A stretch of 64,000 nt of DNA from Eutypella sp. D-1. Its lineage: Eukaryota > Ascomycota > Sordariomycetes > Xylariales > Diatrypaceae. The stretch covers positions 310,001 through 374,000 of the forward strand of contig JAJTTP010000001.1 in NCBI GenBank assembly GCA_023313575.1. The letters run 5' to 3'. Made by a program: the position numbers and the translations under genes. Below the pieces are notes generated by a model that was not told the origin of the DNA, ran no database searches, and saw nothing but the letters and a program-made list of their open reading frames with translations. Below are positions 44,101 to 58,136 of this stretch, in pieces; the first letter of the stretch is position 1; each line of letters begins with the position of its first letter.

Positions 44101-45238
44101 TTAGCGAGGAGGAACTGGCTAAGCACGTGATACTAATAAGTTTGCGGTGGTTAACCGGAGTGACACCTTAGGATTGTGTGGCAGCCAGAAAAGCCACTCG
44201 TATTCTCGCCAAGACAGATAGGAACGTCGTACGAAAGAGATCCAACACTCCGACTGGACGACCCACTCAGGGGACCAACTTTATTTCCACTGCTCACTGC
44301 GGTAAGCTGTGATAGGTGTGGTGTTGTCCGGATTTCGATAGCGCCACCTGAGATATCCGGGACGAAAGGTTGTGGGAGGCTACATCAAACGAACTTCGTG
44401 TTATAACAATTCTCTAGCATGTTCCCTTTTTACGCGAGACTGGTCTATTTCGTATTGTCTCTCTATCTTGTCTTGTCCCGTCATGTCATGTATAGGATTG
44501 TCGACAGAATCTCGGGCTGTTCCGTCTAGAGAAGGATGGGAGCAAATAAAGGAACCATCCTTTGGGATTGAATGCCGCCCCCGTTTAATGCCAGAATTTG
44601 TTGGGCAATAAAAAGCATGTTTACTTCGAACACAGGACGATTGTTGATTGTCTCATATCGTCACCCAGGCCACGGGCCAAGGCATATGCAAGCGGCCGGG
44701 CCGCATATTCTCGTGTCGAGAGCCACACGCCACAATGATATACTGGAGGCGTCGCCCGATGTTACCGCGAGTCCACGAAAAAATTCCGCAGGTGCCGTGT
44801 AGTGTATAGCGTTGCACTTTTTTTTTACTACATCCTACGTTAATTACTGACGTCTCTGCGATTGATCCCTGTCTTGCAGCAGCGACGGTGCGGCGCCCAC
44901 AAGATGACTGCTTACGCCGCTAAGCCTGAAAGGATATATTGGTAGCAATGCGTGCTCGGATCCTTTCCACTCCTACTGCAAATTAACCTTAAGCTAGAGA
45001 CTATTAATATCTTTAAATAGTCACTGCTGTGGCCCTGCAGGCGGTGCCAGTATGCCCCAAATGTCCCATCATGAGCCGCAGGGAGGTCCTGGACCTGCTG
45101 GAATCCTTAGTCCCACACCGCGGAGCAGCTGATGTGGTGCAATCGGAAAGAGCCATTGGAGTTGTCATTGTCGCCGATCCCTAAGCTTGGTGGGCAGGAT
45201 CGGCATTGTGGCAGACCGTATGGAATTCCATACATACA

Positions 45239-45252
45239 TATATATATATTTT
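45239..45252 (+). promoter_or_regulatory. TATA-rich element upstream of multicopper oxidase
   Basis: An alternating TA run ends about 125 bp before the ATG at 45377, a plausible TATA position in fungal promoters. The assignment is by position only. Confidence 0.35.
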
Positions 45253-45376
45253 AGCACCCGCCTAGGCCTGAACTTCCTAGCTCAGCTTGCCGGTCTTGCA
45301 AGCTGCCAGTCACTCTTTTACAATACTTTTGGCACCCAGTCGCTCGCTTTAGCAGCCCAAAACACCGGCGGCGACC

Positions 45377-47523
45377 ATGAAGAAGACGCCCACCGCAGCG
45401 GTCCTGTCCTGGGCCGTTTTCGCGGCCTCGATATGGTCTGCCTCTGCAGCGGGCCGTCCGCTTCCCGGCGACGAAGATTTCGAACCCGAGTACGTCCTGT
45501 TCGCTACGGAAGAGGACATCAGTCTGAATTGCGAGACCCGGCGGTCTGTCGTGTTCAACGGCACGTCGCCGGGCCCGCCGCTGCACATGCAGGAGGGCAA
45601 GACGACGTGGATTCGCGTCTACAACTACATCGCGGATAAGAACACGACCGTGGTATGTCCAAAGCCCCAAAGCTATGATAAGTACGGTGTGCTAAAGAGA
45701 ACTAACCTTGGTGCCCTGCAGCACTGGCACGGACTAAGCCAGAGAGCGGCGCCGTTCTCGGACGGCACGCCCATGATCTCGCAGTGGCCGATCGCGCCGG
45801 GGGAATTTTTCGACTACGAGGTGCACCCGGAGGCGGGCGATGCCGGGTCGTACTTCTACCATTCGCACGTGGGCTTCCAAGCCGTCACGGCGTACGGGCC
45901 GCTGGTCGTGGAGGAGGAGGAGGGCAAGGAGCCGCCGTACGAGTACGACGACGAAATCGATATCCTGATCAGCGACTACTACCGGAAGCTCGACGAGGAA
46001 GTCGAAGGCGGCCTAGTCGCGAACCCGTTCCAGTGGTCGGGGGAGCCCCAGGCTGTGTTGGTGAATGGTCGGTCGGGCAACGCGTCCTTCACGAACGCCA
46101 CGGACGATTCCTGCAAACCCGCCATTATCGAGGTCGATCCGGGCAAGACGTATCGACTGCGGTTCGTAGGCTCGACGGCGATATCCTTCGTGCTGCTCGG
46201 GATCGAGGGTCACGACGATCTGAAGATCATCGAGGCGGACGGGAAATACACGAAGCCCGCGGACGCGGACCACGTGCAGCTGGCCAGCGGACAGCGCTTC
46301 AGCGCGCTGCTGACGACGAAGACGCAGGAGGAACTGGACGAGGAGGGCCGGACTTCGTACTGGATCCGGTACGAGAACCGGGACCGGCCGACCAACGTCA
46401 CGGGATACGCGCTGCTGCGATACCGAAGCTCGTCGTACGAGACGGATCCCGGGGGAGAAGACCTTCCTGCAGACCTTCCCAGCGTCCCGCCCGTCACGCT
46501 GTCCCGCGACCTGGCGGAATATACCCGGTGGCTGGAGTATACACTGGAGCCGCTGGAGGAGACGGAGACGGAGACCTTCCCCACGGCATCCGAAGTCACG
46601 CGTACCGTCCACATCACGCTAAACCAGCAGGTCGTCGACGGATATTTCAACGGGTCCTGGGTAGGAAAGCTATTATGGGTGTAAGTAAAGCGCGTATTCT
46701 GCTCCATCCCTAACATTCATTACTTTGAACCCCCTCCCACCCCTCCTCTGTTACGGTACTGACAAAAACCCTTTTCCTTTCCTTCGCTACCTAGTGCCAA
46801 CAACCTCACATGGGCAGAGCAAGCCCTACAAGCGCGCTACGCAGAGCCGTACCTCGTAACAGCATACAAAACAGGACAGACACCAAACTACGACGCAGCG
46901 CTCGCAAACGGGGGCTGGGACCCGGCGACGTTGGCGTGGCCGGCGCGGGTAGGCGAGGTCCTGGATATCGTGTGGAGCAGCAACTCCGGGCCAAGCGGCG
47001 GCTTCGACTTCCACCCCATGCACGCGCACGGCGCGCACTACTGGGACCTGGGCGCCGGCGCCGGCGTCTACGACGCCGCGGCCAACGAGCGCAGGTTCGA
47101 GGGGTACACCCCCGCTATGCGCGATACCACGCAGCTGTACCGCTATGCCGTCTCGGGGGCCCCGCATAGTACGAATGGCTGGCGCGCCTGGCGCATCAGG
47201 GTCACGAAGGATAATGTGGGCGCGTGGGCGTTCCACTGCCATATCTTGGCGCACATGGCGATGGGTAAGGCGAAGATTTCTTTGCTTACCCAACCTCACC
47301 CCCCCTCCAGCGCGCTGCGGTTGTTCTATTCGTAATACTAACTGGGTTTCTTTTTTTCACAATAGGCATGCAGACAGTCTGGGTATTCGGCGACGCGAAC
47401 GATATCTTGTCGGAGATCCCGCACCCTTACATCGACGGGTATCTGGAGTACGGCGGTAGCGCGTACGGTAACGACACCTACGACCCGCTGACCTACTCGT
47501 TCTTCGACGCACGCAAAGATTGA
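45377..47523 (+). CDS. Secreted multicopper oxidase (ascorbate oxidase/laccase-like)
   Basis: Secreted enzyme that oxidises phenolic or related substrates with reduction of O2 to water. Four exons (45377-45652, 45722-46680, 46795-47264, 47366-47523) give 620 residues. The signal peptide is MKKTPTAAVLSWAVFAASIWSASA. All four copper ligand blocks are intact: HWHGLSQ directly after intron 1, YFYHSHVG, HPMHAHGAHYW, and HCHILAHMAMG split by intron 3. There are many N-glycosylation sites. The type 1 axial position after the last HCH block reads HMAMG, so the sequence is closer to ascorbate oxidase-like fungal MCOs than to classical basidiomycete laccases. Substrate is unknown. Intron 1 is 69 nt, a multiple of three, and has no stop. 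The ATG context GCGACCATG is good. Confidence 0.92.
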
Positions 47524-49462
47524 TGATGGATGGAATGCATGGAATACATAGCGAGGAGTTTGTATACATAAGGGAGGTTTGCATGGCAGGGCGTGCGGGG
47601 TTAGTAGTTAATTTGGTATTGTCCCCATCACCATCACTTTACCCCTAGGCTTTTATGTAAACGAATGAATGGATGGAGGAGTAGAACGTTTTGATGAGTT
47701 AAAGGAGTGGCTATCTATCTGGCAGCTATCGCAATGATGGGGGGGGGGCTATTGGGACGCTTGACAGTATCTATACCATAGAGAGAAAGAAATATCTAGA
47801 ATGTCGCGGGTAGGGAAGAGAGAGAGGGAGAAAATCATGATGGATCGCGATGGAACTTTTCATCGATCGCTGAGGCGTCATAGGCGATGCTCGTGTTTCC
47901 GTCCTGCTCATCTCTCGATTTGAGGTGGCTGTAGCGTCTGATTGAGCACCCCCCCCCCCCCCCCCCCCCCTCCCGAGAAAATATAGGGAAAGTCTCATAT
48001 TGGCCAAGTAAGCATAGTCATGAAGTTAGTGAGCACAGAGAGGGGATGCTCGCAGCTGTCTTCGTCGTTCTTTCAGGGGAGTTTCCGCGTACGAGGTTGG
48101 GGTTTGTCACGTCTAGCTATGTAGATATGACTGCGAGACCGGACGGAACATGAGCCGGGGTTCGGAAGTCTCATCGTCTGTCTACCTCTCCCTCTCGCGA
48201 AAAAAAAAAGAACAAAAAAACACAGCACTCACTCAACTGTTAACTTGAACCCCCGGCCCAGGCCCTCATCATGCGCTTTTCACGCGACAGACGAGTCTAC
48301 GATGCCCCCGTCAGTATTCTACATTGTCCGATACAGTACCAGTAGTTTATCCCGTTTAAAAGAGAGATATCCCCATCCCCATCTCCATCCTAACTTTCTC
48401 CAACAAGCACCATCCATCATCTATATCACGGAGCTGATCAACAAATGCCAGCGGTATCTATCTGCGTCGGGCTCGCGAATGCCGCACAAACCTCGATGCT
48501 AAATGCTAAATAGAGGGCCTGGCTTCAAAATCCCCGTATAGGTAGGCTACGAGGACATTAACATTAGTTGGTGTAACTCCCGAAAAAAGGGTCAAGATGG
48601 CATCATTCGGCTCAGTTTAGTTTAGTCCAGTCCCGTTCAGTTGAAAGGGGGATTATGGGAAGTTTGTTGAGGGATGGGATGGGGTGGGCGTTCTGATATA
48701 TCACGGGCTTTATTTGGTTGAGCGCGGTATGTTATGGCATTCCCTTCCCTTCCCTTCACTTCGCATATGTAAGGAGGGCGAGGAGGGCCCGTTTAGTTCA
48801 GGTAAATTAAATCTCGGAGTTATTAAAAGGGGTTTCTCAGGATCTCAGGGATCTTGTGTTCTCCATCAATTCCTTCTTCTCATTTATTGTCGTCGTCGTT
48901 TGTTTGCCGTTTGTTCGTTTCGTTAGGGTTAGGGGGTTCTTTCAAATGCCACATGAGTAACTACCACCACTACTACAGCTGAACCCACTGGCCCATCCAT
49001 CCCTTTTATTATTTCGTATTATACAACCCCCGTTCCAGTTCCAGTTCCAGTTCGTCCAACGTATCCTTTTTCTTCCCTTTCTTCTTTTCTTTCGTAATCG
49101 TCTCTCATCTCGTCTCGTCTCGTCTCGTCCGTCCGCCAGCCCGGTGCGGGTAGCTGGCCCCCCCTCTGTTCTCATGCCCTGCCACGCCATACCATACAGT
49201 GCCGTCACGCGTCCCCGAAATATGCCGTGCTGTGCTTGCTCTGCCGGCTAGTCGAGTCGAGTTGGCCGCGTTCGCTATGTAGTTGTAGTTCCAAAAAAAA
49301 AAAGTGAGAGGGTCGGGTCGGTTCGGTGCGGTTCGGTGGTCAGGGGATTGTCGATGTCGTAAAATTGCGCGCTTGGGGGTGAAATAAATTGGTCGAAGGT
49401 CTCGTATGAAGGGGGCGGTGTTTTAAGCGCGTGCCCCCCCCACTGCTTCCTCTTCTGCCTCT
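47524..49462. other. Convergent, repeat-rich spacer
   Basis: 1.9 kb between the stops of the multicopper oxidase and the Rab gene. It has a C22 run at 47949-47970, GTTTAGTTTAGTCCAGT-like words near 48614, TTCCAG repeats (49033-49050) and CGTCT repeats (49109-49128). No gene is supported. Confidence 0.6.
47949..47970 (+). repeat. 22-base C homopolymer
   Basis: Uninterrupted run of 22 C; its length is probably unstable in sequencing and in the cell. Confidence 0.9.
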
Positions 49463-52469
<3,007 letters not shown>

Positions 52470-53873
52470 ATGCCAGTCATACAACCCCCCAAGGGCGCAT
52501 CATCCGGTGCGGCGCCCGCAACGTACAGCCAGCCATCGAGAAAGGGCAAGAAAGCATGGCGGAAGAACGTCGACGTGACAGAAGTCGAGGAAGGGCTCGA
52601 GGAACTCAACAAGGAAATCATCGCCTCCGGCGGCGTGGTGGCCGAGCGGCCCTCCGAGGAACTCTTCACCCTCGACACCGTGGGGGATGTCTCGCTGCCG
52701 AAACGATTCCCGCAGCATACTTCGAAACCGCTCAAGGCGGACGAGATAATCGCCGCCCGCTCCGCTGTGCCCGCCGTCCCGCAGCGCAAGAGATCGGGTG
52801 GTGGTGATGGCAAGACTACCGATGGTATTGTCCCGCAGGCTAAACGTCTACGCACGCAATATGTTACGCAGAAGGAGGTGAACCGGTTACGCAAAGTTGC
52901 CGATGGCCAGCACGAGTCTACGATCGAGGTCACGGACGCCAGCTACGATCCCTGGGCAGCAGCAGCAACAGCGGCACCTGCGACGAAGCCCAAGGCTGAG
53001 GAGGCGGTGGCGGCGGTGGCGCCCGTAATAGAGGACGTGCGAACGGAGAAGAAAAAAGCGCCGAAGACGATCAGCCGTCAACCGCTCTCGCTCGCCGCGA
53101 ACGGCAAACCAGTGCCAGCGGTGCAGAAGCCCACGGGCGGGTACAGCTACAACCCGGCCTTCGAGGACTACGAGGCGCGGTACACAGCGGAGGCGCAGAA
53201 GGCGGTAGAAGCAGAGAAGAAGCGGCTCGCGGAGGAAGAAGCCTCGCGGTTGCGCCAGGAAGCGGCGGCGCGGTCGGCGGCCGAGGCGGAGGCCGCGGAG
53301 GCGCGCGCCGAACTCTCGGAATGGGATGATGATGATTCCGAGTGGGAGGGCTTCCAGAGCGGTGGGGAGGAATTGAAAGGTAGTGTGAAGAGACGCCCCG
53401 AGCGCAAGACACCTGCCCAGAGGAATCGAGCGAAGCGTCGTAAGGAGGAGGAGCGACGGCTCAAGCACGAGGCGAAGATGGGCGTGCGGAGGAAGCGGGT
53501 GCAAGCGGAGCAAATCAAACAAATCACGCAAGCGATCGCGGAGCGCGAAGCGCAACTCGCCAAACTCACCACTTCCACTTCCACCACCTCCACCACCTCC
53601 CCCTCCGACGACGACGAAGAGGGAAACGACGAGGTGCTCCGGCGGCGCCAACTAGGCAAATTCAAACTTCCCGAGAAAGACCTGGAACTCGTGTTACCGG
53701 ACGAGCTGCAGGATTCGCTGCGTCTGCTCCGGCCCGAGGGGAACTTGCTCCGGGATCGGTACCGCAGCCTCCTGGTCCGCGGGCAAGTCGAGGCGCGTAG
53801 ACGTTTGCCGTTTCGTCGGCAGGCGCGCACGAAGCTTACGGAGAAGTGGTCGTATAAGGATTTTAGTATATAA
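52470..53873 (+). CDS. NOP53: Nop53/GLTSCR2-family 60S ribosome biogenesis factor
   Basis: Nucleolar protein that in yeast recruits the exosome helicase Mtr4 to pre-60S particles for 7S/ITS2 processing. It is intronless, 467 residues. The N-terminus has the family block SRKGKKAWRKNVDVTEVEEGLEELNKE, then LFTLDTVGD. The middle is low complexity with long coiled Ala/Glu/Arg stretches. The C-terminal part carries the family signature RNRAKRRKEEERRLKHEAKMG, then LGKFKLPEKDLELVLPDEL and DSLRLLRPEGNLLRDRYRSL near the end. An AIM-like LFTLDTVGD region may act in Mtr4 docking, but that assignment is inferred. Confidence 0.93.
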   Translation: MPVIQPPKGASSGAAPATYSQPSRKGKKAWRKNVDVTEVEEGLEELNKEIIASGGVVAERPSEELFTLDTVGDVSLPKRFPQHTSKPLKADEIIAARSAVPAVPQRKRSGGGDGKTTDGIVPQAKRLRTQYVTQKEVNRLRKVADGQHESTIEVTDASYDPWAAAATAAPATKPKAEEAVAAVAPVIEDVRTEKKKAPKTISRQPLSLAANGKPVPAVQKPTGGYSYNPAFEDYEARYTAEAQKAVEAEKKRLAEEEASRLRQEAAARSAAEAEAAEARAELSEWDDDDSEWEGFQSGGEELKGSVKRRPERKTPAQRNRAKRRKEEERRLKHEAKMGVRRKRVQAEQIKQITQAIAEREAQLAKLTTSTSTTSTTSPSDDDEEGNDEVLRRRQLGKFKLPEKDLELVLPDELQDSLRLLRPEGNLLRDRYRSLLVRGQVEARRRLPFRRQARTKLTEKWSYKDFSI

Positions 53874-54851
53874 GCACACTCTGGTTAATCGAGTCTAGTG
53901 GGCATTCACATTCCTGCGTTGTTTTATAATCTAGCAACGATGCCTTGAATTGTGAAGTCCTCGTCTTTTTTGGAGGGGCGGAGGGGGAGGGTCACCAGAT
54001 GCAAGTACATTTCTTTCTCGTTCCAAGAGGCATATCCGACTATGTAATCACGCCTCGACAACCCAACCGGCCAGCGATAAAGGCTGGCCACCCAATGTCC
54101 CAATGGGAAAAATAAAAAATAAAATAAAAAGGAGAAGTACACATGTATCTCGCGGGAAGTCGGGCTCGCGCTACAACGGAATCGCGACAGGGTGGGCGTC
54201 TTACACTTGATTGGATGGAAGCTGGAGTGGGTTCCCAGGTTTCCAACCAAGACGGGTTATTATTAGTTGTGTGTTGTACCTCGTATGACGTATCGACTAC
54301 GATTACGATTTTAACACCACAATGCGACTAAAGACGATATCGGTCCTTTTTAGCTCCCCTGAGATCCGGAGATACCTACTTACACTACAGGAATGCACTC
54401 AAATAAGTAGCAAGCAGACAACCATCCTTCTATGGATAGCAGCTGCCTTTACACGGTAGGAGAGGGATATAAAATACCTCTAAAATAAGAAGATAAAATT
54501 TAATATCTCAAGTCATCAAACGTGAAAATTAATTTTCTCCCTCTTTTCTCGTCCTCTCTCGCTATTTCGCGCCCTTTACTTTACTTCGTTCACTTCGGCC
54601 CCAATCGGGTCTACAACCCCAGATATTTGACGGACGTCTTCTTCTTATGATATTCAAGAAGGGGTCCACGGGCTTTCTTTGTATAAGACTTAAACTCATA
54701 AGACAACAACAATCCTGACCCGGTTTCGGGTTTCCCTCCGCTGTTGTTTTAACCTCGCACCCACGATGTGGCATTCCCTGTTGAACCGGCACACTTAGAC
54801 CAAAAAAAAAAAAAAAACCCTCCCCAACGGACTGACTGGTTCTCAATTCTA
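53874..54851. other. Intergenic, no gene seen
   Basis: 978 bp between NOP53 and the NADH dehydrogenase ATG. It is AT-rich with an A14 run at about 54804-54817. The in-frame codons upstream of 54852 read through this A-run and are more likely leader than protein. Confidence 0.55.
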
Positions 54852-57126
54852 ATGTCTGTCCCGCGAGGTAAAGTCCTGGGCGCTGCCACTCTTTTCCGCG
54901 CCGGGGCTGGGGCCGGGGCCGGGATCGGGACCAGGGCTAAGGTTACCCGCCAGAATTTCGCTGCTGCGAGCTTGGCTTCGACCCCGTCTCCCCCAACCTT
55001 CCCGAAGTATCCCCATGCAGTGCAGAGCCGGCAATTCACCAATTTCTTCCGGCCGAGGTCGAAGAGGGCCTCGTCGTCCTCGGAACCGAGTGCGCGCTCA
55101 CGGCCGGCTCAATGGCCCATGCCCCCCTTGAGAACCGCGCGCGCGATCTCCGGACGGCCCCTCCCGCAGCGCCGGTCCCCTCTGCTCAACTTCGCCTACC
55201 GCTCGGCCGCCCTCGTCGGCTCCGGCGTCGGGTTCCTCGGCCTGCTTCTGGCCGCGTTTTTCCTCTACGATGCAACTACGTACAAGGAATCGATTACGTC
55301 CGGCGACTGCGACGTCTCGGCCGCGGCTCTGAATCCTCCTCGAGGGGGTCCGAAAAACCTCCCTATCATCGAAGCCTTGCTCGACGACGACGAGAGCGAG
55401 CAGGCGCGGAATAACAAGGACAAGCCGAGACTGGTCATCCTGGGCAGTGGCTGGGGCAGCGTGGCCCTGCTCAAGCAGCTCAGCCTGGACGATTACCACG
55501 TCACGGTCATCAGCCCGAAGAACTACTTCCTGTTCACGCCGATGCTGCCGTCCGCGACGGTCGGCACGCTCGAGATGCGGAGTCTCGTCGAGCCGATCCG
55601 GCGAATCGTCTCGCGGGTCCGCGGCCACTTCCTGCGGGCCAGCGCCGAGGACGTCGAGTTCTCGCATAAGCTGGTGGAGTGCTCGCAGCAGGACGCGCAG
55701 GGCAACGAGGTGCGGTTCTACGTGCCCTACGACAAGCTGGTGATCGCGGTGGGGTCGGTGACGAACCCGCACGGGGTCAAAGGATTGGAGAACTGCTTCT
55801 TCCTCAAGGACATCAACGACGCGCGCATGATCCGGAACCAGGTGATCAAGAACATGGAGCTAGCGTGCCTGCCGACGACGAGCGACGACGAGCGCAAGCG
55901 CCTGCTCTCGTTCGTAGTCAGCGGCGGTGGCCCCACGGGCGTCGAGTTCGCGGCCGAGCTCTTCGACCTGCTCAACGAGGACCTGACGCGGCGGTTCCCG
56001 CGGATCCTGCGCAACGAGATCTCGGTGCACCTGATCCAGAGCCGCAGCCACATCCTCAACACGTACGACGAGACGCTGTCGCGGTACGCCGAGGAGAAGT
56101 TCGCCCGCGACCAGATCGAGGTCCTGACCAACTCCCGCGTCAAGGAGGTCTTCCCCGACAAGATCGTGTTCACGCAGAAGGCGGACGACGGCAGCGACGC
56201 CGTCGTCACCAAGGAGATCCCTTCGGGCTTCTGCCTCTGGTCCACGGGCGTCTCGCAAGCCCCGCTGTGCCGCCGCATCGCGGCCCGTCTCGGCGGCGCC
56301 CAGAACAACCGGCACGCACTAGAGACAGACACGCACCTACGGGTCAACGGCACACCGCTGGGCGACGTGTACGCAGTAGGCGACTGCGCGACGGTACAAA
56401 ACAACACAGCGGACAGCATCGTCTCCTTCCTACGAGGCCTCGCCTTCAAGCGGGGCCAAGACCCCGAAACCCTCGAACTGCACTTCGCAGACTGGCGCGC
56501 CGTCGCCGCCGACGTGCGCCGCCGCTTCCCACAAGCCGTTGGCCACCTACGGCGTCTCGATCGCCTATTCGCGCAATTCGACGCCGACCGCAGCGGCACT
56601 CTCGACTTCGCGGAACTCCGCGAGCTCCTGCGGCAAATCGACAGTAAACTCACCTCGTTACCGGCAACGGCGCAGCGCGCGAACCAGCAGGGCGTGTACC
56701 TAGCGCGGAAGTTCGCGCGGATGGCGCGCGTGGCGCCGGGGTTGAGGGCCAACGATGTCCGCGATGGCGATCTCGACGATGCGTGTTATCGCGCCTTCGA
56801 GTACCGGCATCTCGGCTCCCTGGCGTACGTGGGGAATTCCGCGGTCTTTGATTTCGGGCCCCAGGGCTGGAATCTCACGGGCGGGTTGTGGGCTGTGTAT
56901 GCCTGGCGCAGCGTGTATTTTGCCCAGAGCGTTGGTGTGAGGACTAGGGTGTTGTTGGCTATGGATTGGGTTAAGAGGGGTCTTTTTGGACGGGGTGAGT
57001 CTTTTTTTCACTCTTCTCTTTCTTTCCCCCTTTTGTTTTACAAGTTTTTTTCTTTTCCTTCCAGGTTTTTTCCTCTCATTGACTTGTCTGCTAACCCCTT
57101 CGCGCGTAGACCTCATGAGCTTCTAG
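54852..57126 (+). CDS. nde-1: External alternative NAD(P)H dehydrogenase with EF-hand (NDE1-like)
   Basis: Rotenone-insensitive type II NAD(P)H:ubiquinone oxidoreductase on the outer face of the inner mitochondrial membrane. The ATG at 54852 starts an Arg/Ala-rich mitochondrial presequence, followed by a membrane segment (about 119-139). The FAD site is VILGSGWGS (about 195-203) and the NAD(P)H site VVSGGGPTGVEFAAEL (355-370); DVYAVGDCA follows at about 505. A canonical EF-hand loop DADRSGTLDFAE (577-588) is inserted in the C-terminal half, as in the Ca2+-regulated N. crassa NDE1. A 115-nt intron (56995-57109) precedes a 17-nt last exon that ends the protein RDLMSF, giving 719 residues. It is about 20 residues longer at the N-terminus if an upstream ATG at 54768 is used, but that is less likely. 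Confidence 0.92.
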
Positions 57127-58136
57127 AATATTTGGCGGCTCCTCCCCTTTCTTTCTATTCGAATAGCTACGGAAAAACAGTCATCACCGGTCCCTTGCCA
57201 TGCGTCTGGCACCCCCACCCCCCCAACACGGGATTACTTATGCCTATATGACCGTGGGTGTCGAGTTTTCACGGTTGTTGTCTACACCATTAAACCCAAG
57301 TCGAGTCAAGAAAAAAAAAAGATGTAATAGATCTGAAATCGCTAAGCCCCTTGCCTGGCGAGTTCAGCCAGTCAAGTCAGTGGGCTTAGCGTAGGGGGAA
57401 AGAGTAAGAGCAAAGTAGGTAGTAGCTAGCACATACATGTGTCGTTTATTGCGGGGCTTAAAAAGGGGTTGTATGATATATAGATCAGGATTTTGCTTGC
57501 TGTAGAGAAATGGAAGAAGAAACGGAAAACGGAAGAGCAAAAGAAAAAAGGGAAAGGGGGACAGGGAAATGGAAAGGGAAAAAAAAAAAAGAAGTAGGGA
57601 CTCGAACCAGCCTCCGCGTAGCCTTCTGTCGATGGCAGCAGGGCAAGGCATATAGATATACATAGTACACACCCACCAGGAAGCGGCATGCCGACGGATG
57701 GAGAAGGGCGTACCACGAGCATGAGGATGCCAGAAGCGAGGGGGAGGGCGCGGGGGAGGGGGGCATATATGTCGGGGAAAATCGAGATTTAATACCCTTT
57801 GCCTTGTTATCGGGATGCTGTGTACGAGCAATTAATTATGTGTCCCAGTCGCAGTCGCTTAGGCATGGCATAAGCATGGCATATAGCGAATAAGTCATTG
57901 GTGGTCATTATGTACCACGGACAGTTTGGTGTGAAAAATCAAAATATAAGCACGAACCCCAGGGGGTGGTTGGGCGTGATTATTTATCATCTATAAGCCA
58001 GGAACCGTAAACTCGTTTCGTCATTCAAAAAAAAAAAAGATACATAGTTAAGTCATAAGATCTACTCTATAATCGATGGCCCAGCCCGCTCCGGACGAAC
58101 AACCGCTAGCATCCCCCCCGGACGACAAACCCCTAA
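57127..58136. other. Convergent 3' spacer
   Basis: 1.0 kb between the stops of the NADH dehydrogenase and Rki1 genes. It has A-rich runs at 57308-57317, 57579-57590 and 58028-58039. No gene is seen. Confidence 0.55.

Larger units (their letters stand above)
40167..45376. other. 5.2-kb gene desert with transposon-like debris
   Basis: No protein family is recognisable on either strand; open frames are under 110 codons and unconvincing. The first part holds the GT31-like promoter side, then a 36-bp tandem duplication and an LTR-like sequence (listed separately). The stretch 41.2-44.8 kb is unique-looking, gene-free DNA that may be old, mutated transposon sequence. The last 400 bp are the multicopper oxidase promoter. 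Confidence 0.5.

Noticed and set aside
48923..48934. Two TTAGGG units resembling a telomere repeat
   Set aside because: Only two copies in a low-complexity spacer; not an interstitial telomere array.
54768..54851. Upstream in-frame ATG for the NADH dehydrogenase
   Set aside because: It would add a Lys5 run coded by an A-tract and a non-targeting start. The ATG at 54852 begins a typical mitochondrial presequence.
55727..56752. 341-codon antisense frame within the NADH dehydrogenase gene
   Set aside because: It is explained by high GC third positions in the sense gene. There is no conserved motif in the antisense product.
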